Shown: positions 35,339 to 45,891 of the stretch, in pieces
Layout: the number at the start of each line of letters is the position of its first letter
Numbering within the stretch: position 1 is the first letter of the stretch
Origin: Delftia acidovorans
GTDB lineage: Bacteria; Pseudomonadota; Gammaproteobacteria; Burkholderiales; Burkholderiaceae_C
Length of the DNA stretch: 64,000 bases
Direction: 5' to 3'
Assembly (NCBI GenBank): GCA_031286585.1
Contig: JAITUC010000038.1
Location: forward strand, 620,001-684,000
Made by a program: the position numbers and the translations under genes
The notes under the pieces: model-generated
Database searches by the model: none
Told to the model about the DNA's origin: nothing
What the model saw: the letters and a program-made list of their open reading frames with translations, nothing else

Positions 35339-36327
35339 GGAGCGGATGCGCAAGACGATAGGGGCGGCGCCAGTGTGTCATGCCCCGTGCGCCAGGGGCT
35401 GCGCGTGGCAAACCACCGCACCAGGCAGTCACGCAGCGCCGTCATGGCCGCGCTGCTGAACGCCGCAGAGGGCCGCACGAAGTAAATGCCCGAGGCGCCA
35501 TCCAGCCGCCAGTCCGGCAGCACCCGCACCAGCCGGCCTGCGGCCATGTGCTCGCTCATCAGCCAGTCGCCGCCGGCCAGAATGCCCACGCCCATGACGG
35601 CGGCCGTGAGCAGGGCCTCGCTGTCATTGCTGACCATGGGGCCGCGCACCAGCACCGTGTGCCGGGGCTCGCCGCGCACCTGGCCGCGCGCCTGGCCATG
35701 CACCAGCTCCCATTGCGGAAACGATTGCAGCCCCGTGAAGCCCAGGCAGCGGTGCGCCGCCAGGTCCTCGGGGTGCTCCGGCGTGCCGTGGGCCTGCAGG
35801 TAGGCGGGCGATGCGCCCAGGATGCGCTGGTGCCCGCCCAGCCGCAGCGCCACGAGACGGCTGTCCGCCAGCCGGCCTATGCGCACCGCCGCGTCGAAAC
35901 GCTCGCCCACGATGTCCACGAAGCGGTCCGCATACTCCACCTCCAGCACGATCTGCGGATGCGCCAGCGCAAACTCGGCCAGCAGCGGACTGAGCCAGCG
36001 CCGGCCCATCGCCGCCGGCAGCGACAGCCGCAGCCGGCCCCGGACCTGCGAGGCCCCCTGGGCCGCCTCCTGCTGGGCATCGGCGATCAGGCCGGCCGCC
36101 TGGCGCACCTTGTCCACCAGGCGCAGCCCCTCGTCGGTCAGGTGCAGATGGCGCGTGCTGCGCTCCGCCAGCCGCACGCCCAGCCGGGCTTCCAGCGCAT
36201 TCAGGCGCTTGGACAGCACTGAGGGATGGCGCAGCAAGGCCCGCCCCGCCGCCGCGAAGGAGCCTTGTTCATGCAGGGCCACCAGGGCCGCCAGTTCATC
36301 GGCGTGCTGGCTGTCTAGAAGGTTCAT
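35335..36327 (-). CDS. LysR-family transcriptional regulator
   Basis: A 330-residue LysR protein. The DNA-binding part reads ELAALVALHEQGSFAAAGRA then LLRHPSVLSKRLNALEARLG, with an effector domain from GRLRLSLPAAMGRRW onward, of the CrgA-like subgroup often involved in oxidative or aldehyde stress. It sits between a quinone oxidoreductase gene and an exporter gene with 4-base overlaps on both sides, unusual for LysR genes, which are normally divergent from their target. Autoregulation of the whole unit from the promoter ahead of 37304 is likely. Confidence 0.9.
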   Translation of the reverse strand: MNLLDSQHADELAALVALHEQGSFAAAGRALLRHPSVLSKRLNALEARLGVRLAERSTRHLHLTDEGLRLVDKVRQAAGLIADAQQEAAQGASQVRGRLRLSLPAAMGRRWLSPLLAEFALAHPQIVLEVEYADRFVDIVGERFDAAVRIGRLADSRLVALRLGGHQRILGASPAYLQAHGTPEHPEDLAAHRCLGFTGLQSFPQWELVHGQARGQVRGEPRHTVLVRGPMVSNDSEALLTAAVMGVGILAGGDWLMSEHMAAGRLVRVLPDWRLDGASGIYFVRPSAAFSSAAMTALRDCLVRWFATRSPWRTGHDTLAPPLSSCASAP

Positions 36328-37304
36328 GGGACCAGGATGATCGCACCTTGGGAGCGCCCATGTTCGAGATCCCCATGCGCCGCGGCCACCTCCGCCAGCG
36401 CGTAGCGGCGCCAGACATGCGGCACGATGATGCCCGCCGCCACGGCTGCCAGCACATCCCGTGCGCGCTCCTGGTACTCGGCCGCCGTGGCCGTGTGCGC
36501 GGCCAGTGAAGGCCGCGTGAGGAACAGCGATCCCTTGGCATTGAGCGTGGCCACCGAGATGGGCTCGGGCAGGCCGGAGGTCGCGCCGAAGGACACCAGC
36601 AGGCCGCGCGGGCGCAGGCAGTCCAGCGAGGCGCCCAGCGTCGTGCGGCCGATGGGGTCGTAGACCACGTCGGCCTTCAGGCCACCGGTGGCCTCCAGCA
36701 CCTGGGCCGGCAGCGAGGCCGCATCGAACACGAAGACCTCGTCGCAGCCGGCCGCCCGCGCGCGCTCCACGCTGGCCGCCTTGGACACCACGCCGATCAC
36801 CAGGGCGCCCAGGTATTTGGCCCAGGCGCACATCAACTGGCCCAGCGCACCGGCGGCGCCATAGATCACGATGCGGCTGCCGGGGCCCACCGCATGGGTG
36901 GTCTTGAGCAGGTATTGCGCCGTGATGCCCTTGAACAGCACGGCCGCCGCCGCGTCGTCCGCCAGCACATCGGGCAGCTTCACCAGCCGCTCGGCCGGAT
37001 ACAGGCGCGCGCTGGCATAGGCTCCCAGCGGCCCCGTGGCATAGCCCACGCGCTCGCCCACCGCCACATTCGTCACACCCTCGCCCACGGCGGCCACCCG
37101 CCCCGAGCCCTCCAACCCCAGGCCCGAGGGAAAGGCGATGGCGACAGCGCCCTTGCGCTGGCTCACATCCAGCGGGTTCACGCCGATGGCCGTCTGCTCC
37201 AGCCAGACCTGGCCGGGGCCGGGCGCCTGTACCTGCACCGGCTCCAGGCGCATGGCATCGGGGCTGCCTGCGGCGTCCATGCGGACCTTGATCAATGGAT
37301 TCAT
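36324..37304 (-). CDS. NADPH:quinone oxidoreductase (zinc-independent MDR family)
   Basis: A 326-residue medium-chain reductase like E. coli QorA: GVNPLDVSQRKGAVAIAFPS, GLGLEGSGRVAAVGEGV, FKGITAQYLL and the NADPH-binding IYGAAGALGQLMCAWAKYLG. No zinc-ligand cysteines are present, as expected for the quinone reductase branch. It reduces quinones or activated alkenes and would act with the exporter in stress defence. ATG 37304 is the first gene of the three-gene unit. The 131 bases between it and the porin stop hold its promoter. Confidence 0.9.
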   Translation of the reverse strand: MNPLIKVRMDAAGSPDAMRLEPVQVQAPGPGQVWLEQTAIGVNPLDVSQRKGAVAIAFPSGLGLEGSGRVAAVGEGVTNVAVGERVGYATGPLGAYASARLYPAERLVKLPDVLADDAAAAVLFKGITAQYLLKTTHAVGPGSRIVIYGAAGALGQLMCAWAKYLGALVIGVVSKAASVERARAAGCDEVFVFDAASLPAQVLEATGGLKADVVYDPIGRTTLGASLDCLRPRGLLVSFGATSGLPEPISVATLNAKGSLFLTRPSLAAHTATAAEYQERARDVLAAVAAGIIVPHVWRRYALAEVAAAHGDLEHGRSQGAIILVP

Positions 37305-37435
37305 CTCGCTGCTCCGTGAAATGAATGCAGCGTAGAAGAAGCGATTGACGGCAGCAATAGGCCGGCGTGCAGTTCACTGCTGCATGGCGTGCAGCAATGA
37401 CCACGAACCAGCGCGCACGCCGCCCAGGCTGACCG

Positions 37436-38554
37436 TCAGAAGTCGTGCCGGACGCCCAGCTCGAAGGCCGTGGAGGCGCGCCCGCCAAAGTAATTGGCGG
37501 CGGCCGGATTGCCGCTGACTGCCGCCCCCCCGGCAATGGCGAAGGCCGCCCCATTGCAGTTGGACATGCGGGCCGCATGCGCGTACAGCGCCGTGCGCCG
37601 CGACAGCGAGTGCACATAGCCCAGCGCCCACAGGTCGGCATCGCTGGCGCTTTGCGCCGCCGTTGCGCCCGTCTGGTCGGCCTTCACATAGCTGAGCTTG
37701 AAAACCCCGCTGCCCACGGGAATGCTCATGCCCACCAGGGTGTTGACCGTGCGGTCCACGCCATGCACCCAGCGGCGCTGGGCCAGACTGGCCTTGAGCC
37801 AGCCGAAGTCGTAGGAGACACCATAGCTCTGGTCCTTGAAATGGATGCCGCTCAGGGTGTTGCGCGTGGTGAACTGCGCGCCCGCCACGTTCCAGCCCGC
37901 GCCCGCCCAGCCCAGCCGAAAGCCGTTGCCGCGCGTCTGGCCTGCCGCAGTGGCGCCCTTCTCGCCCAGGGTGGCGATCAGGCTGCCGGACACACCGGAG
38001 AGCCCACCCATGCCGGCCGGCAGAAAGTACTCCACCGCATTGCTCACGCGCAGCGTGGGATTGGCAGCCTGCGACTCCGGCGCCGTGCCGAAGGCCTGGC
38101 CCAGCGCGCGGGAAGCCGTGAACGAGCGAAAGCCATTGGCGCTGCCGATGCCCAGCGTGGCAAAGGGATCGAAGCCGCTCCACACCAGGTGCGTGGGCAC
38201 CCAGTCCCGCCCCAGCCGCAGCTCGCCCCATTGCCGCGAGGCCAGGCTGACCGTGGAGCGCCGGTCCCAGAACGGGCCGCTGGCGCCCATGGCGCCGGTG
38301 TCGGCCAGCAGGCTGCCGTCCAGGTAGAAGCCCGCGCTCAGGCCGTCGCCCAGGTCCTCCTGCCCCCGCAGCACGAGTTTGCTGGTGGAGTTGGCACCGC
38401 TGGCCTGCGAGGTGACCGTTCCCAGGCCCTGGTTGCGCACCTGCCTGACGCTCACATCGACGGTGCCCGAGATCGATACCGAGGACTGCGCGCCCGCATG
38501 CGCGGCGGCAAGCCCCAGCGAGGCGGCCAAGGCATGGCGTTTGAAAACCTGCAT
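37436..38554 (-). CDS. outer-membrane porin, Burkholderiales type
   Basis: A 372-residue porin with signal peptide (MQVFKRHALAASLGLAAAHA, cleaved after AGA) and the typical start SSVSISGTVDVSVRQVRNQG, then LVLRGQEDLGDGLSAGFYLD, and a C-terminal beta-strand ending in Phe (FELGVRHDF), needed for BAM recognition. It forms a trimeric 16-strand channel. AAGGAGACAAC precedes the ATG. It lies 57 bases after a Bug receptor gene, as the last gene of the hydantoinase-like operon, which suggests it lets that operon's substrate across the outer membrane. Confidence 0.93.
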   Translation of the reverse strand: MQVFKRHALAASLGLAAAHAGAQSSVSISGTVDVSVRQVRNQGLGTVTSQASGANSTSKLVLRGQEDLGDGLSAGFYLDGSLLADTGAMGASGPFWDRRSTVSLASRQWGELRLGRDWVPTHLVWSGFDPFATLGIGSANGFRSFTASRALGQAFGTAPESQAANPTLRVSNAVEYFLPAGMGGLSGVSGSLIATLGEKGATAAGQTRGNGFRLGWAGAGWNVAGAQFTTRNTLSGIHFKDQSYGVSYDFGWLKASLAQRRWVHGVDRTVNTLVGMSIPVGSGVFKLSYVKADQTGATAAQSASDADLWALGYVHSLSRRTALYAHAARMSNCNGAAFAIAGGAAVSGNPAAANYFGGRASTAFELGVRHDF

Positions 38555-38611
38555 GTTGTCTCCTTGTGATTTTTTTGCTTTTTTCTCGGGTGTGGGCCGG
38601 GGTCTGCCCGG

Positions 38612-39610
38612 CTACTCGGGCTTGAAGCCCGCGCCCTTCAACAGCGCGGCGCTCTGCGCCACATCGGCGGCGATGAAGCGCTTGAACTGTTCGGTGCTCT
38701 CCGAAACCGTGTCGATGCCCAGGCTCGCGAAGGCGCCGGACCTGGCCAGCTCGGCCACCGCCGCGTTGGAGGCCTGGTTCAGCCGCTGCACCCGGTCGGC
38801 CGGGGTGTCCCTGGGCGCCCACAGTCCGTACCAGGAGGTGTAGGCGAACCGCGGCAGGCCGCTTTCCTGCATGGTGGGCACCTCGGGCGCCAGCGGGCTG
38901 CGCTTGCCGGAGGTGATGGCAATCGGCCGCACCTTGCCGGCCTTGGCCAGCGGCAGCACGGAGACCATGGAGTCGAGCAACAGGTCCACATGGCCACCGC
39001 CCACATCCACCAGCGCGGGCTGCGTGCCCTTGTAGGGCACGTACTCGAACTGCATGCGGCCCTGCTGGGCCAGCATCAGCGTGGCCAGGTGGCTGGGTGC
39101 GCCCACGGCGGGAATGGCCGCCGTCCACGTGCTCTTGGCACCTGCGGCCAGCACCTCGCCCAGCTTGCCGTAGGGCAGCTGCGGGGAGATCACCAGCATC
39201 AGCGGCGCCTCGCCCACTCGCGCCACGGGGACAAAGTCGGTCTGCGGGTCATAGGGCGGATGGGCCAATACCTGCTTGGCCAGCACATGCGTGGCGGCCG
39301 AGAACAGCAGGGTGTAGCCATCGGGGGCGGCCGCCAGCACCGCACGCCCTCCCACCACGCCACTGCCGCCCACGCGGTTCTCGACGATGACCGTCGTGCC
39401 CAGCTGCTTGCGCAACTGCTCGGCGAACAGCCGCGCGGCGCTGTCCACGCCGCCGCCCGCCACGAAGGGCACGATGACCTTGACCATCTTCCCCGGCTCG
39501 GGAAAGGGCGTGGCCGCGCTGGCCGAGGCCATGCAGGCGAAGGGCCAGGCCGCCAGCGCGCCCAGGAATGCGCCCAGCACCCGCCGCTTCAGCCGTGTCG
39601 GTGTTTTCAT
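38612..39610 (-). CDS. Bug/TctC-family periplasmic solute receptor
   Basis: A 332-residue tripartite tricarboxylate carrier-type receptor. A signal peptide (about residues 1-33) precedes MVKVIVPFVAGGGVDSAARL, the conserved carboxylate-clamp start, and VIVENRVGGSGVVGGRAVLA. No TctA/TctB membrane genes are nearby, so it is an orphan Bug receptor that either uses a distant carrier or acts as a sensor. It lies 63 bases downstream of the CobW-like gene and upstream of the porin, consistent with delivery of a carboxylate to the HyuAB-like enzyme. Confidence 0.92.
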   Translation of the reverse strand: MKTPTRLKRRVLGAFLGALAAWPFACMASASAATPFPEPGKMVKVIVPFVAGGGVDSAARLFAEQLRKQLGTTVIVENRVGGSGVVGGRAVLAAAPDGYTLLFSAATHVLAKQVLAHPPYDPQTDFVPVARVGEAPLMLVISPQLPYGKLGEVLAAGAKSTWTAAIPAVGAPSHLATLMLAQQGRMQFEYVPYKGTQPALVDVGGGHVDLLLDSMVSVLPLAKAGKVRPIAITSGKRSPLAPEVPTMQESGLPRFAYTSWYGLWAPRDTPADRVQRLNQASNAAVAELARSGAFASLGIDTVSESTEQFKRFIAADVAQSAALLKGAGFKPE

Positions 39611-39673
39611 GCTTTGTCTCCTGTCTCTTTTTGAAAAAATTCGGGCCTGTCGCCTGAAGCGTGCCGTGCGCTC

Positions 39674-40749
<1,076 letters not shown>

Positions 40750-40753
<4 letters not shown>

Positions 40754-41124
40754 GACGCCACCCCACCATGCACTTCGGCAAACGAGCGCAGCGTGCGCTC
40801 CAGCCGCGCCAGCGCCCACTGCGCCACGGCCTGCGGCGCAGAGTCTGCGCCCAGGGCATCGAGCAGATGGCGCAGCGGCTGCACGTCCTGCATGCCCTGC
40901 ACGGGCGCAGGCCGGGCACGGAACCAGGCCGTCACTTCGGGCTGCTCGCAGCGCTCGCCGCCATCGTGCAGGTAGTCCACGATGTCCAGCTCGAAGTCCT
41001 CCAGCCGCAGGCTGATGCCGCCCGCCCCGCAGGCGCAGGCACCGCCCAGGGCGACATGGCGCAGCGCCAGTGCGCACCACAGATCCCAGAGCCGCTCGGC
41101 CTGCAGGGCGTGGTCGGAGGCCAT
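40750..41124 (-). CDS. small Cys-containing protein of the HyuAB operon, unknown function
   Basis: A 124-residue protein placed between hyuB and the CobW-like gene. The N-terminal half has WDLWCALALRHVALGGACAC followed by GAGG, a C-x-C with another Cys eight positions ahead, and RLEDFELDIVDYLHDGGERC supplies a fourth. The C-terminal half is a leucine/alanine-rich helix. The Cys spacing could bind zinc or a cluster. Acetone and acetophenone carboxylases carry a small third subunit next to their HyuA/HyuB-like subunits, so a comparable subunit is plausible, but I do not recognise the family. A GTG at 41136 overlapping the hyuB stop is an alternative start. Confidence 0.7.
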
Positions 41125-41132
41125 GGCCGTGC

Positions 41133-42923
41133 TCACTGCCCGTCCCAGGCCACGGCCGAGGTTGCCGTTGCGGCCGACGGAGACCGGCCGCTGCGCAGCG
41201 CCTGCGTGCCCTCGTGGTCCACCTGCCCCTGGCCATCCAGCGCCACGCGGTAGACCTCGCGGGCCACCTGGGCGCTCACATAGCCTTCGCGCACGTCCTC
41301 GGCCACCTTGTCCAGTTCGCGCGCCAGCGGGTCGCCAAAGCCCCCGCCGCCGCCCGACAGCATGCGGTAGGCATCGCCGCGTTCCAGGCGCACGTTGAAG
41401 ATCTTGGCGTTGGCATGGTCGGTCTTCCACTCGCCCTTGTGGCGCACCGCCAGGCCATTGCCCATGGCATCGCCGCCGCCCTCCAGGCCCCAGGGCTTGC
41501 AGTGCACGCGGTCGATGCGCGTGGTGACGGTGAAGGGCGACAGCGCCTGCACCACCATCTCCGCGCCCAGGCCGCCGCGGTACTGGCCCGCGCCGGCCGA
41601 GTCCTGGCGGATCTCGTACTTCTCCACCAGCACCGGGTACTTGGCCTCGAGCTGCTCGGTGGGGCTGTTGTGGGTGTCGCCGTCATTGATGCAGACGGTG
41701 ACGGACACGCCGTCCTCACGGCTCTTGGCGCCCCAGCCGCCGCCCAGCGGGCCGATGCCGACGATGAACAGCCGCCCGTCCTCGGGCGAGATGCCATGGA
41801 TGTTGGGAAACACCAGGTCCGCATGGTGGCCCGCGATGGAACGGTCGGGAATCGCGGGCGCCAGGGCCTTGAAGATGGTGTCGATCACCGTCATGGGGAA
41901 GGTCATCCACACGCGCATGGGATACGGCCTCTCGGCGCTGATCACCGTGCCCATGGGCATGATCACCTTCAGCGGCCGGAAGCTGCCGTCGTTGACCGGG
42001 TAATCGGTCGGCGTCGTGAGGCATTTGTAGGCCACCTGCGCACAGGCGATGCCCGTGGTGAAACCCGAGTTGTAGAAGCCGCGCACCTGCCTGGAGACGT
42101 CCGACAGGTCCACCGTCATCTCGTCGCCCTGCACCGTGACCTTGACGCGGATGGGAATGCGCTTGCCGATGTCCAGCCCGTCGTCGTCCATGAAGGACTC
42201 GGCCTCGTACACGCCATCGGGTATCGACAGCGTGTTCTTGCGCGCCACGGCCTCGCTGGAATCCATGATCTGCGCAATGGCGCCGTTGACCGCGTCCACG
42301 CCATAGCGCTGCAGCAGTTCCACGTAGCGGCGCTCGCCCGTGGTGATGGCCGTGATCTGCGCGCGCAGATCGCCCAGCGCCCGCTCGGCCAGGCGCACGT
42401 TCATCGCGATGATGTCGATCAGGTCCTGGTTGACCTCGCCCTGGCGCTGGTACTTCATGATGGGGATCTGTATCCCCTCGCTGAAGATGTCCGTGGTGAC
42501 GTTGCCCAGCGTGCCGCCCACGTCCAGCCAGTGGGCCATGCAGCAGGTGAAGCCTTCGAGCCGGCCTTCATGGAACACCGGCATGGTGAACGTGAAGTGG
42601 TTCAGGTGGCTGCCGGTGGTGTAGGCATCGTTGGTGACCAGGATGTCGCCGGGCAGGATGTTCTCGTAGCCGAAGTGGCGGATCTTGGCCTTGACCGTCT
42701 CCGACATGCCGCGGATGAACATGGGCAGGCCCAGGCCGATGGACACCGTGTCGCCCTCGCGCGTGAACAGGCCGACCGTGAAGTCCAGCGCCTCGTAGAT
42801 GATGAGGTTGTAGGCCGTGCGCGTCAGGTTGGTCTTCATCTCCTCCGTGACGGCGTACAGGCCATTGCGGATGATCTCGACGGTGACCGGATCGACGGGC
42901 CTGGAGTCAATGGGGTGGTTCAT
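41133..42923 (-). CDS. hyuB: hydantoinase B/oxoprolinase-family subunit
   Basis: A 596-residue HyuB protein: PVTVEIIRNGLYAVTEEMKT, the central LPGDILVTNDAYTTGSHLNH, and DYPVNDGSFRPLKVIMPMGT are family hallmarks. Together with HyuA it forms ATP-dependent enzymes such as N-methylhydantoinase, 5-oxoprolinase, or acetone/acetophenone carboxylase. Length agrees with hydantoinase and acetophenone carboxylase subunits and is shorter than the acetone carboxylase alpha subunit. The start overlaps the hyuA stop by 4 bases. Confidence 0.93.
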   Translation of the reverse strand: MNHPIDSRPVDPVTVEIIRNGLYAVTEEMKTNLTRTAYNLIIYEALDFTVGLFTREGDTVSIGLGLPMFIRGMSETVKAKIRHFGYENILPGDILVTNDAYTTGSHLNHFTFTMPVFHEGRLEGFTCCMAHWLDVGGTLGNVTTDIFSEGIQIPIMKYQRQGEVNQDLIDIIAMNVRLAERALGDLRAQITAITTGERRYVELLQRYGVDAVNGAIAQIMDSSEAVARKNTLSIPDGVYEAESFMDDDGLDIGKRIPIRVKVTVQGDEMTVDLSDVSRQVRGFYNSGFTTGIACAQVAYKCLTTPTDYPVNDGSFRPLKVIMPMGTVISAERPYPMRVWMTFPMTVIDTIFKALAPAIPDRSIAGHHADLVFPNIHGISPEDGRLFIVGIGPLGGGWGAKSREDGVSVTVCINDGDTHNSPTEQLEAKYPVLVEKYEIRQDSAGAGQYRGGLGAEMVVQALSPFTVTTRIDRVHCKPWGLEGGGDAMGNGLAVRHKGEWKTDHANAKIFNVRLERGDAYRMLSGGGGGFGDPLARELDKVAEDVREGYVSAQVAREVYRVALDGQGQVDHEGTQALRSGRSPSAATATSAVAWDGQ

Positions 42924-45016
42924 GTGCGGTCGCTCCCGATGTCGATTTGCAGATTGCCCAGTTCGTCCACGCGCAGCCGGTCGCCGGGCTGCACGACGGT
43001 GGTGGAGGCGTGTTCCTCGATCAGCGCGGGCCCCGTGATCTCGTTGCCCGCCAGCAGGCGTTCGCGCAGATAGACCGGCGTGTCCACCCAGCCGCCGCAG
43101 CGGAAATAGACGGGCTTGACCGTGCGCACGGAAGCACGGCTGGGCTCGGCGCTGCCGCGTTCCACACTGTGCCGGGGCGGCTTCTTCATCGTGCCCAGCA
43201 CGGTGACGCGCAGGCTCACCAGGTCGGCCGGCTCCTGCGGGGCCGAGGTGCCGTAGCGCACCTTGTGCAGATCGTCGAACTGCCGCTTGATGGCCGAGCG
43301 GTCCCGTCCCTCGAAGAAGGCCATGGGCAGGTCCACGGTCACCGCATGCTCCTGGCCCACGTAGCGCATGTCGGCGGCGCGCTCGATCACGATGCCGTCC
43401 GGCGCGATGCCGGATTGCGCCAGCGCGGCGCGGCCCTCGTCCTCCATGGCCTGGTAGGCGGCCTCGATCTCCTCGAAGGACACCTCGCCCAGCTTGCGGA
43501 ACACCGAGCGCACGTAGTCGTAGCGCAGGTCGGAGAACAGCATTCCGTAGGCCGAGAAATAGCCGGGCGCATAGGGAATCAGCACCTTGCGGATGCCGAT
43601 CTCGCGCGCGATGGCCGAGGCGTGCAGCGGCCCCGCGCCGCCGTAGACGACCATGGTGAAGCTGCCCGCATCCAGGCCGCGCTCGGTGGTCACGGCCTTC
43701 ACGGCATGCGACATCTGCGTCACGGCGATGCGCAAGATGCCGTCGGCCGCCTCGGTGGGCTGCAGCCCCAGCGGCGCCGCCACGCGCTCGGCCATCTGGC
43801 GCTGGCAGGCGTCCATGTCCAGCTGCAGCTCGCCGCCCAGGAAATGCTCCGCGTCCAGCCGGCCCAGCACCAGGTTGGCGTCGGTCACCGTGGGTTCCCG
43901 TCCGCCACGGCCATAGGCCACCGGGCCGGGGATGGAGCCGGCGCTCTGCGGGCCCACGCGCAGCGCGTTGCCCGTCTCCACGCGGGCGATGGAGCCGCCG
44001 CCCGTGCCCACCTCATGGATGTCCATCATCGGGATCTGTATGGGCAGGGCCTGCTCGTAGCCGCCGATCAGCGCCGAGCCCGTGGTCAGGGGCCGGCCCT
44101 CGCTGATGACGCCTGCCTTGGCCGTGGTGCCGCCCATGTCGAAGGCGATGGCGTCGCCCATGCCCAGCTGGGCGCAGATGGCCTGGGCGCCGATCACGCC
44201 GGCCGCCGGACCCGATTCGAGCATGCGCACGCAGCCCACCTTGGCATGCTCGACCGGGAACAGGCCGCCCGTGGACTGCACGATGTAGAAATCGCCCTCG
44301 AAGCCCTTGCCGCCCAGGTGGTTCTCCAGCTGGCCCAGGTACTGGGACACGCGCGGCCCCACGTAGGCATTGGCCACGGCGGTGGACACGCGCTCGAACT
44401 CGCGGTACTCCTGCGACAGTTCGTGCGAGGCGCAGACGAAGGCGCCCGGCATCTCTTCCTGCAGGATCTGCTTGACGCGCTGCTCGTGCGCCGGATTGCG
44501 GTAGGAATGCAGCAGCAGCACCGCCACGGCCTCCACGCCCTGCCCTGCCAGCTCGCGGGCCAGCTCGCGCACGGCCGCCTCGTCCAGCGGCTTGTGCAGG
44601 CTGCCGTCGGCGCGCAGGCGCTCGGACACCTCATGGCGCAGGGAACGCCGCACCAGCGGCTGGTGCTTGTTGAAGAACAGGTTGTAGGCATCGGGCCGGT
44701 TCACGCGGCCGATCTCGTAGATGTCGCGAAAGCCCTCGGTGATCAGCAGCGCGGTGTGGGCGCCATTGCGCTCCAGCAGCGTGTTGATGGCAATGGTGGA
44801 GCCGTGCAGGAACAGATGGCCGTCGCGCCAGTCGATGCCCGCGCTGTCTATCGTGGCCTGGATACCGTTGACCAGCTCGCCATGCGTGGACAGGGCCTTG
44901 CCGAACAGCAGCTGGCCGCTGGCCTCGTCGAACGCCGCCATGTCGGTGAAGGTGCCGCCGATATCGACGGCAATGCGCAGCCGGGGCCGCTGCGAAATCG
45001 CTTGTTGGTTATCCAT
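42920..45016 (-). CDS. hyuA: hydantoinase A/oxoprolinase-family subunit
   Basis: A 698-residue HyuA protein with an actin-like ATPase fold. RIAVDIGGTFTDMAAFDE is the phosphate-1 loop, HGSTIAINTLLERNGAHTAL and ITEGFRDIYEIGR follow, and GPAAGVIGAQAICAQLGMGD with AFDMGGTTAKAGVI is the second phosphate loop. It activates its substrate by ATP-dependent phosphorylation, and HyuB completes hydrolysis or carboxylation. GGAG precedes ATG 45016, 14 bases after the FAH-family stop. The partner genes argue for a ketone- or lactam-type substrate, otherwise open. Confidence 0.93.
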   Translation of the reverse strand: MDNQQAISQRPRLRIAVDIGGTFTDMAAFDEASGQLLFGKALSTHGELVNGIQATIDSAGIDWRDGHLFLHGSTIAINTLLERNGAHTALLITEGFRDIYEIGRVNRPDAYNLFFNKHQPLVRRSLRHEVSERLRADGSLHKPLDEAAVRELARELAGQGVEAVAVLLLHSYRNPAHEQRVKQILQEEMPGAFVCASHELSQEYREFERVSTAVANAYVGPRVSQYLGQLENHLGGKGFEGDFYIVQSTGGLFPVEHAKVGCVRMLESGPAAGVIGAQAICAQLGMGDAIAFDMGGTTAKAGVISEGRPLTTGSALIGGYEQALPIQIPMMDIHEVGTGGGSIARVETGNALRVGPQSAGSIPGPVAYGRGGREPTVTDANLVLGRLDAEHFLGGELQLDMDACQRQMAERVAAPLGLQPTEAADGILRIAVTQMSHAVKAVTTERGLDAGSFTMVVYGGAGPLHASAIAREIGIRKVLIPYAPGYFSAYGMLFSDLRYDYVRSVFRKLGEVSFEEIEAAYQAMEDEGRAALAQSGIAPDGIVIERAADMRYVGQEHAVTVDLPMAFFEGRDRSAIKRQFDDLHKVRYGTSAPQEPADLVSLRVTVLGTMKKPPRHSVERGSAEPSRASVRTVKPVYFRCGGWVDTPVYLRERLLAGNEITGPALIEEHASTTVVQPGDRLRVDELGNLQIDIGSDRT

Positions 45017-45030
45017 GAATTTCTCCGGAG

Positions 45031-45891
45031 TCAGACGGCAGCGCTATCAGTGCCAATGCGGTTGCGCAGCACGCCCAGGCCCGTGATCTCGACCTCGACC
45101 ACATCGCCGTGCTTCATGTACAGCGGCGGCTCGCGGCGGTCGCCCACGCCGCCCGGCGTGCCCGTGGCGATCACATCGCCGGGCGACAGCGGCGTGAAGC
45201 GCGACACATAGGCCACGATGGTGGGGATGTCGAAGATCAGATCGCCCAGGCTGGCCTGCTGCACCACGCTGCCGTTCAGGCGGGTCTGCAGCGCCAGGCT
45301 GCGCACGTCGGCCACCTCGTCGCGCGTGACCAGCCAGGGGCCGAAGGGCGCCGTTCCAGGGAAGTTCTTGCCCGGCGTGAACTGGTGCGTATGGCGCTGC
45401 CAGTCGCGCACGCTCACATCGTTGAAGCAGGCATAGCCGGCGATGTGGTCGAAGGCATCTTCCTTTGCGATGTGGCGCCCGCCCCGGCCGATGACGAAGG
45501 CCAGCTCGCCCTCCCAGTCGAAACGCTCCGAGAAGGCCGGGCGCAGCAGCTCGTCGCCATCGGCGGCCAGGCTGTCGTTGAAGCGCAGGAACAGCGACGG
45601 GTGCTCGCTGTCGGCGCGCCGCGTCTCGGCCACATGGGTCTTGTAGTTCAGGCCCACGCAGATGAGCTTGCCGGGGTTGGGGATGACGGGCAGCGCCTGG
45701 GTCTGCGCCGCATCGACGGGCACGGCGCCGGCCTGCAGGGCCTGCCCTAGCTCGCCCAGCGCCTGTGCGCGCAGCACGGACAGCAGGTCAGGATGGCGGG
45801 CGAGAAAGTCGGCGGGCGGCTGCAGGAAGCGGTCGGCCAGAACCTGCCCGTAGCGGGGCTGTCCGGCATGGATGAAGCTGGCGAGTTTCAA
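45031..45891 (-). CDS. fumarylacetoacetate hydrolase-family protein
   Basis: A 286-residue FAH-fold enzyme. The conserved core begins at LICVGLNYKTHVAE and includes FDWEGELAFVIGRGGRHIAK (metal-ligand Glu region), GYACFNDVSVRDWQ, FTPGKNFPGTAPFGPWLVTR and TGTPGGVG. Such enzymes hydrolyse C-C bonds of acylpyruvates or decarboxylate oxaloacetate-like acids with Mg2+. I assign a TTG start at 45891 because AAGGA lies at correct spacing and the frame upstream is unconserved. It is the first gene of the operon and divergent from the LysR gene at 46046, and could process the product of HyuAB. Confidence 0.88.
   Translation of the reverse strand: MKLASFIHAGQPRYGQVLADRFLQPPADFLARHPDLLSVLRAQALGELGQALQAGAVPVDAAQTQALPVIPNPGKLICVGLNYKTHVAETRRADSEHPSLFLRFNDSLAADGDELLRPAFSERFDWEGELAFVIGRGGRHIAKEDAFDHIAGYACFNDVSVRDWQRHTHQFTPGKNFPGTAPFGPWLVTRDEVADVRSLALQTRLNGSVVQQASLGDLIFDIPTIVAYVSRFTPLSPGDVIATGTPGGVGDRREPPLYMKHGDVVEVEITGLGVLRNRIGTDSAAV

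Noticed and set aside
41133..45016. HyuAB pair as a true acetone carboxylase
   Set aside because: HyuB is clearly shorter than the acetone carboxylase alpha subunit, and the small third gene does not match its gamma subunit by eye. Left as a hydantoinase/carboxylase-type family call.
42947..45211. 754-codon plus-strand frame opposite hyuA
   Set aside because: Shadow frame with His- and Gly-rich composition, covering a well-conserved minus-strand gene.
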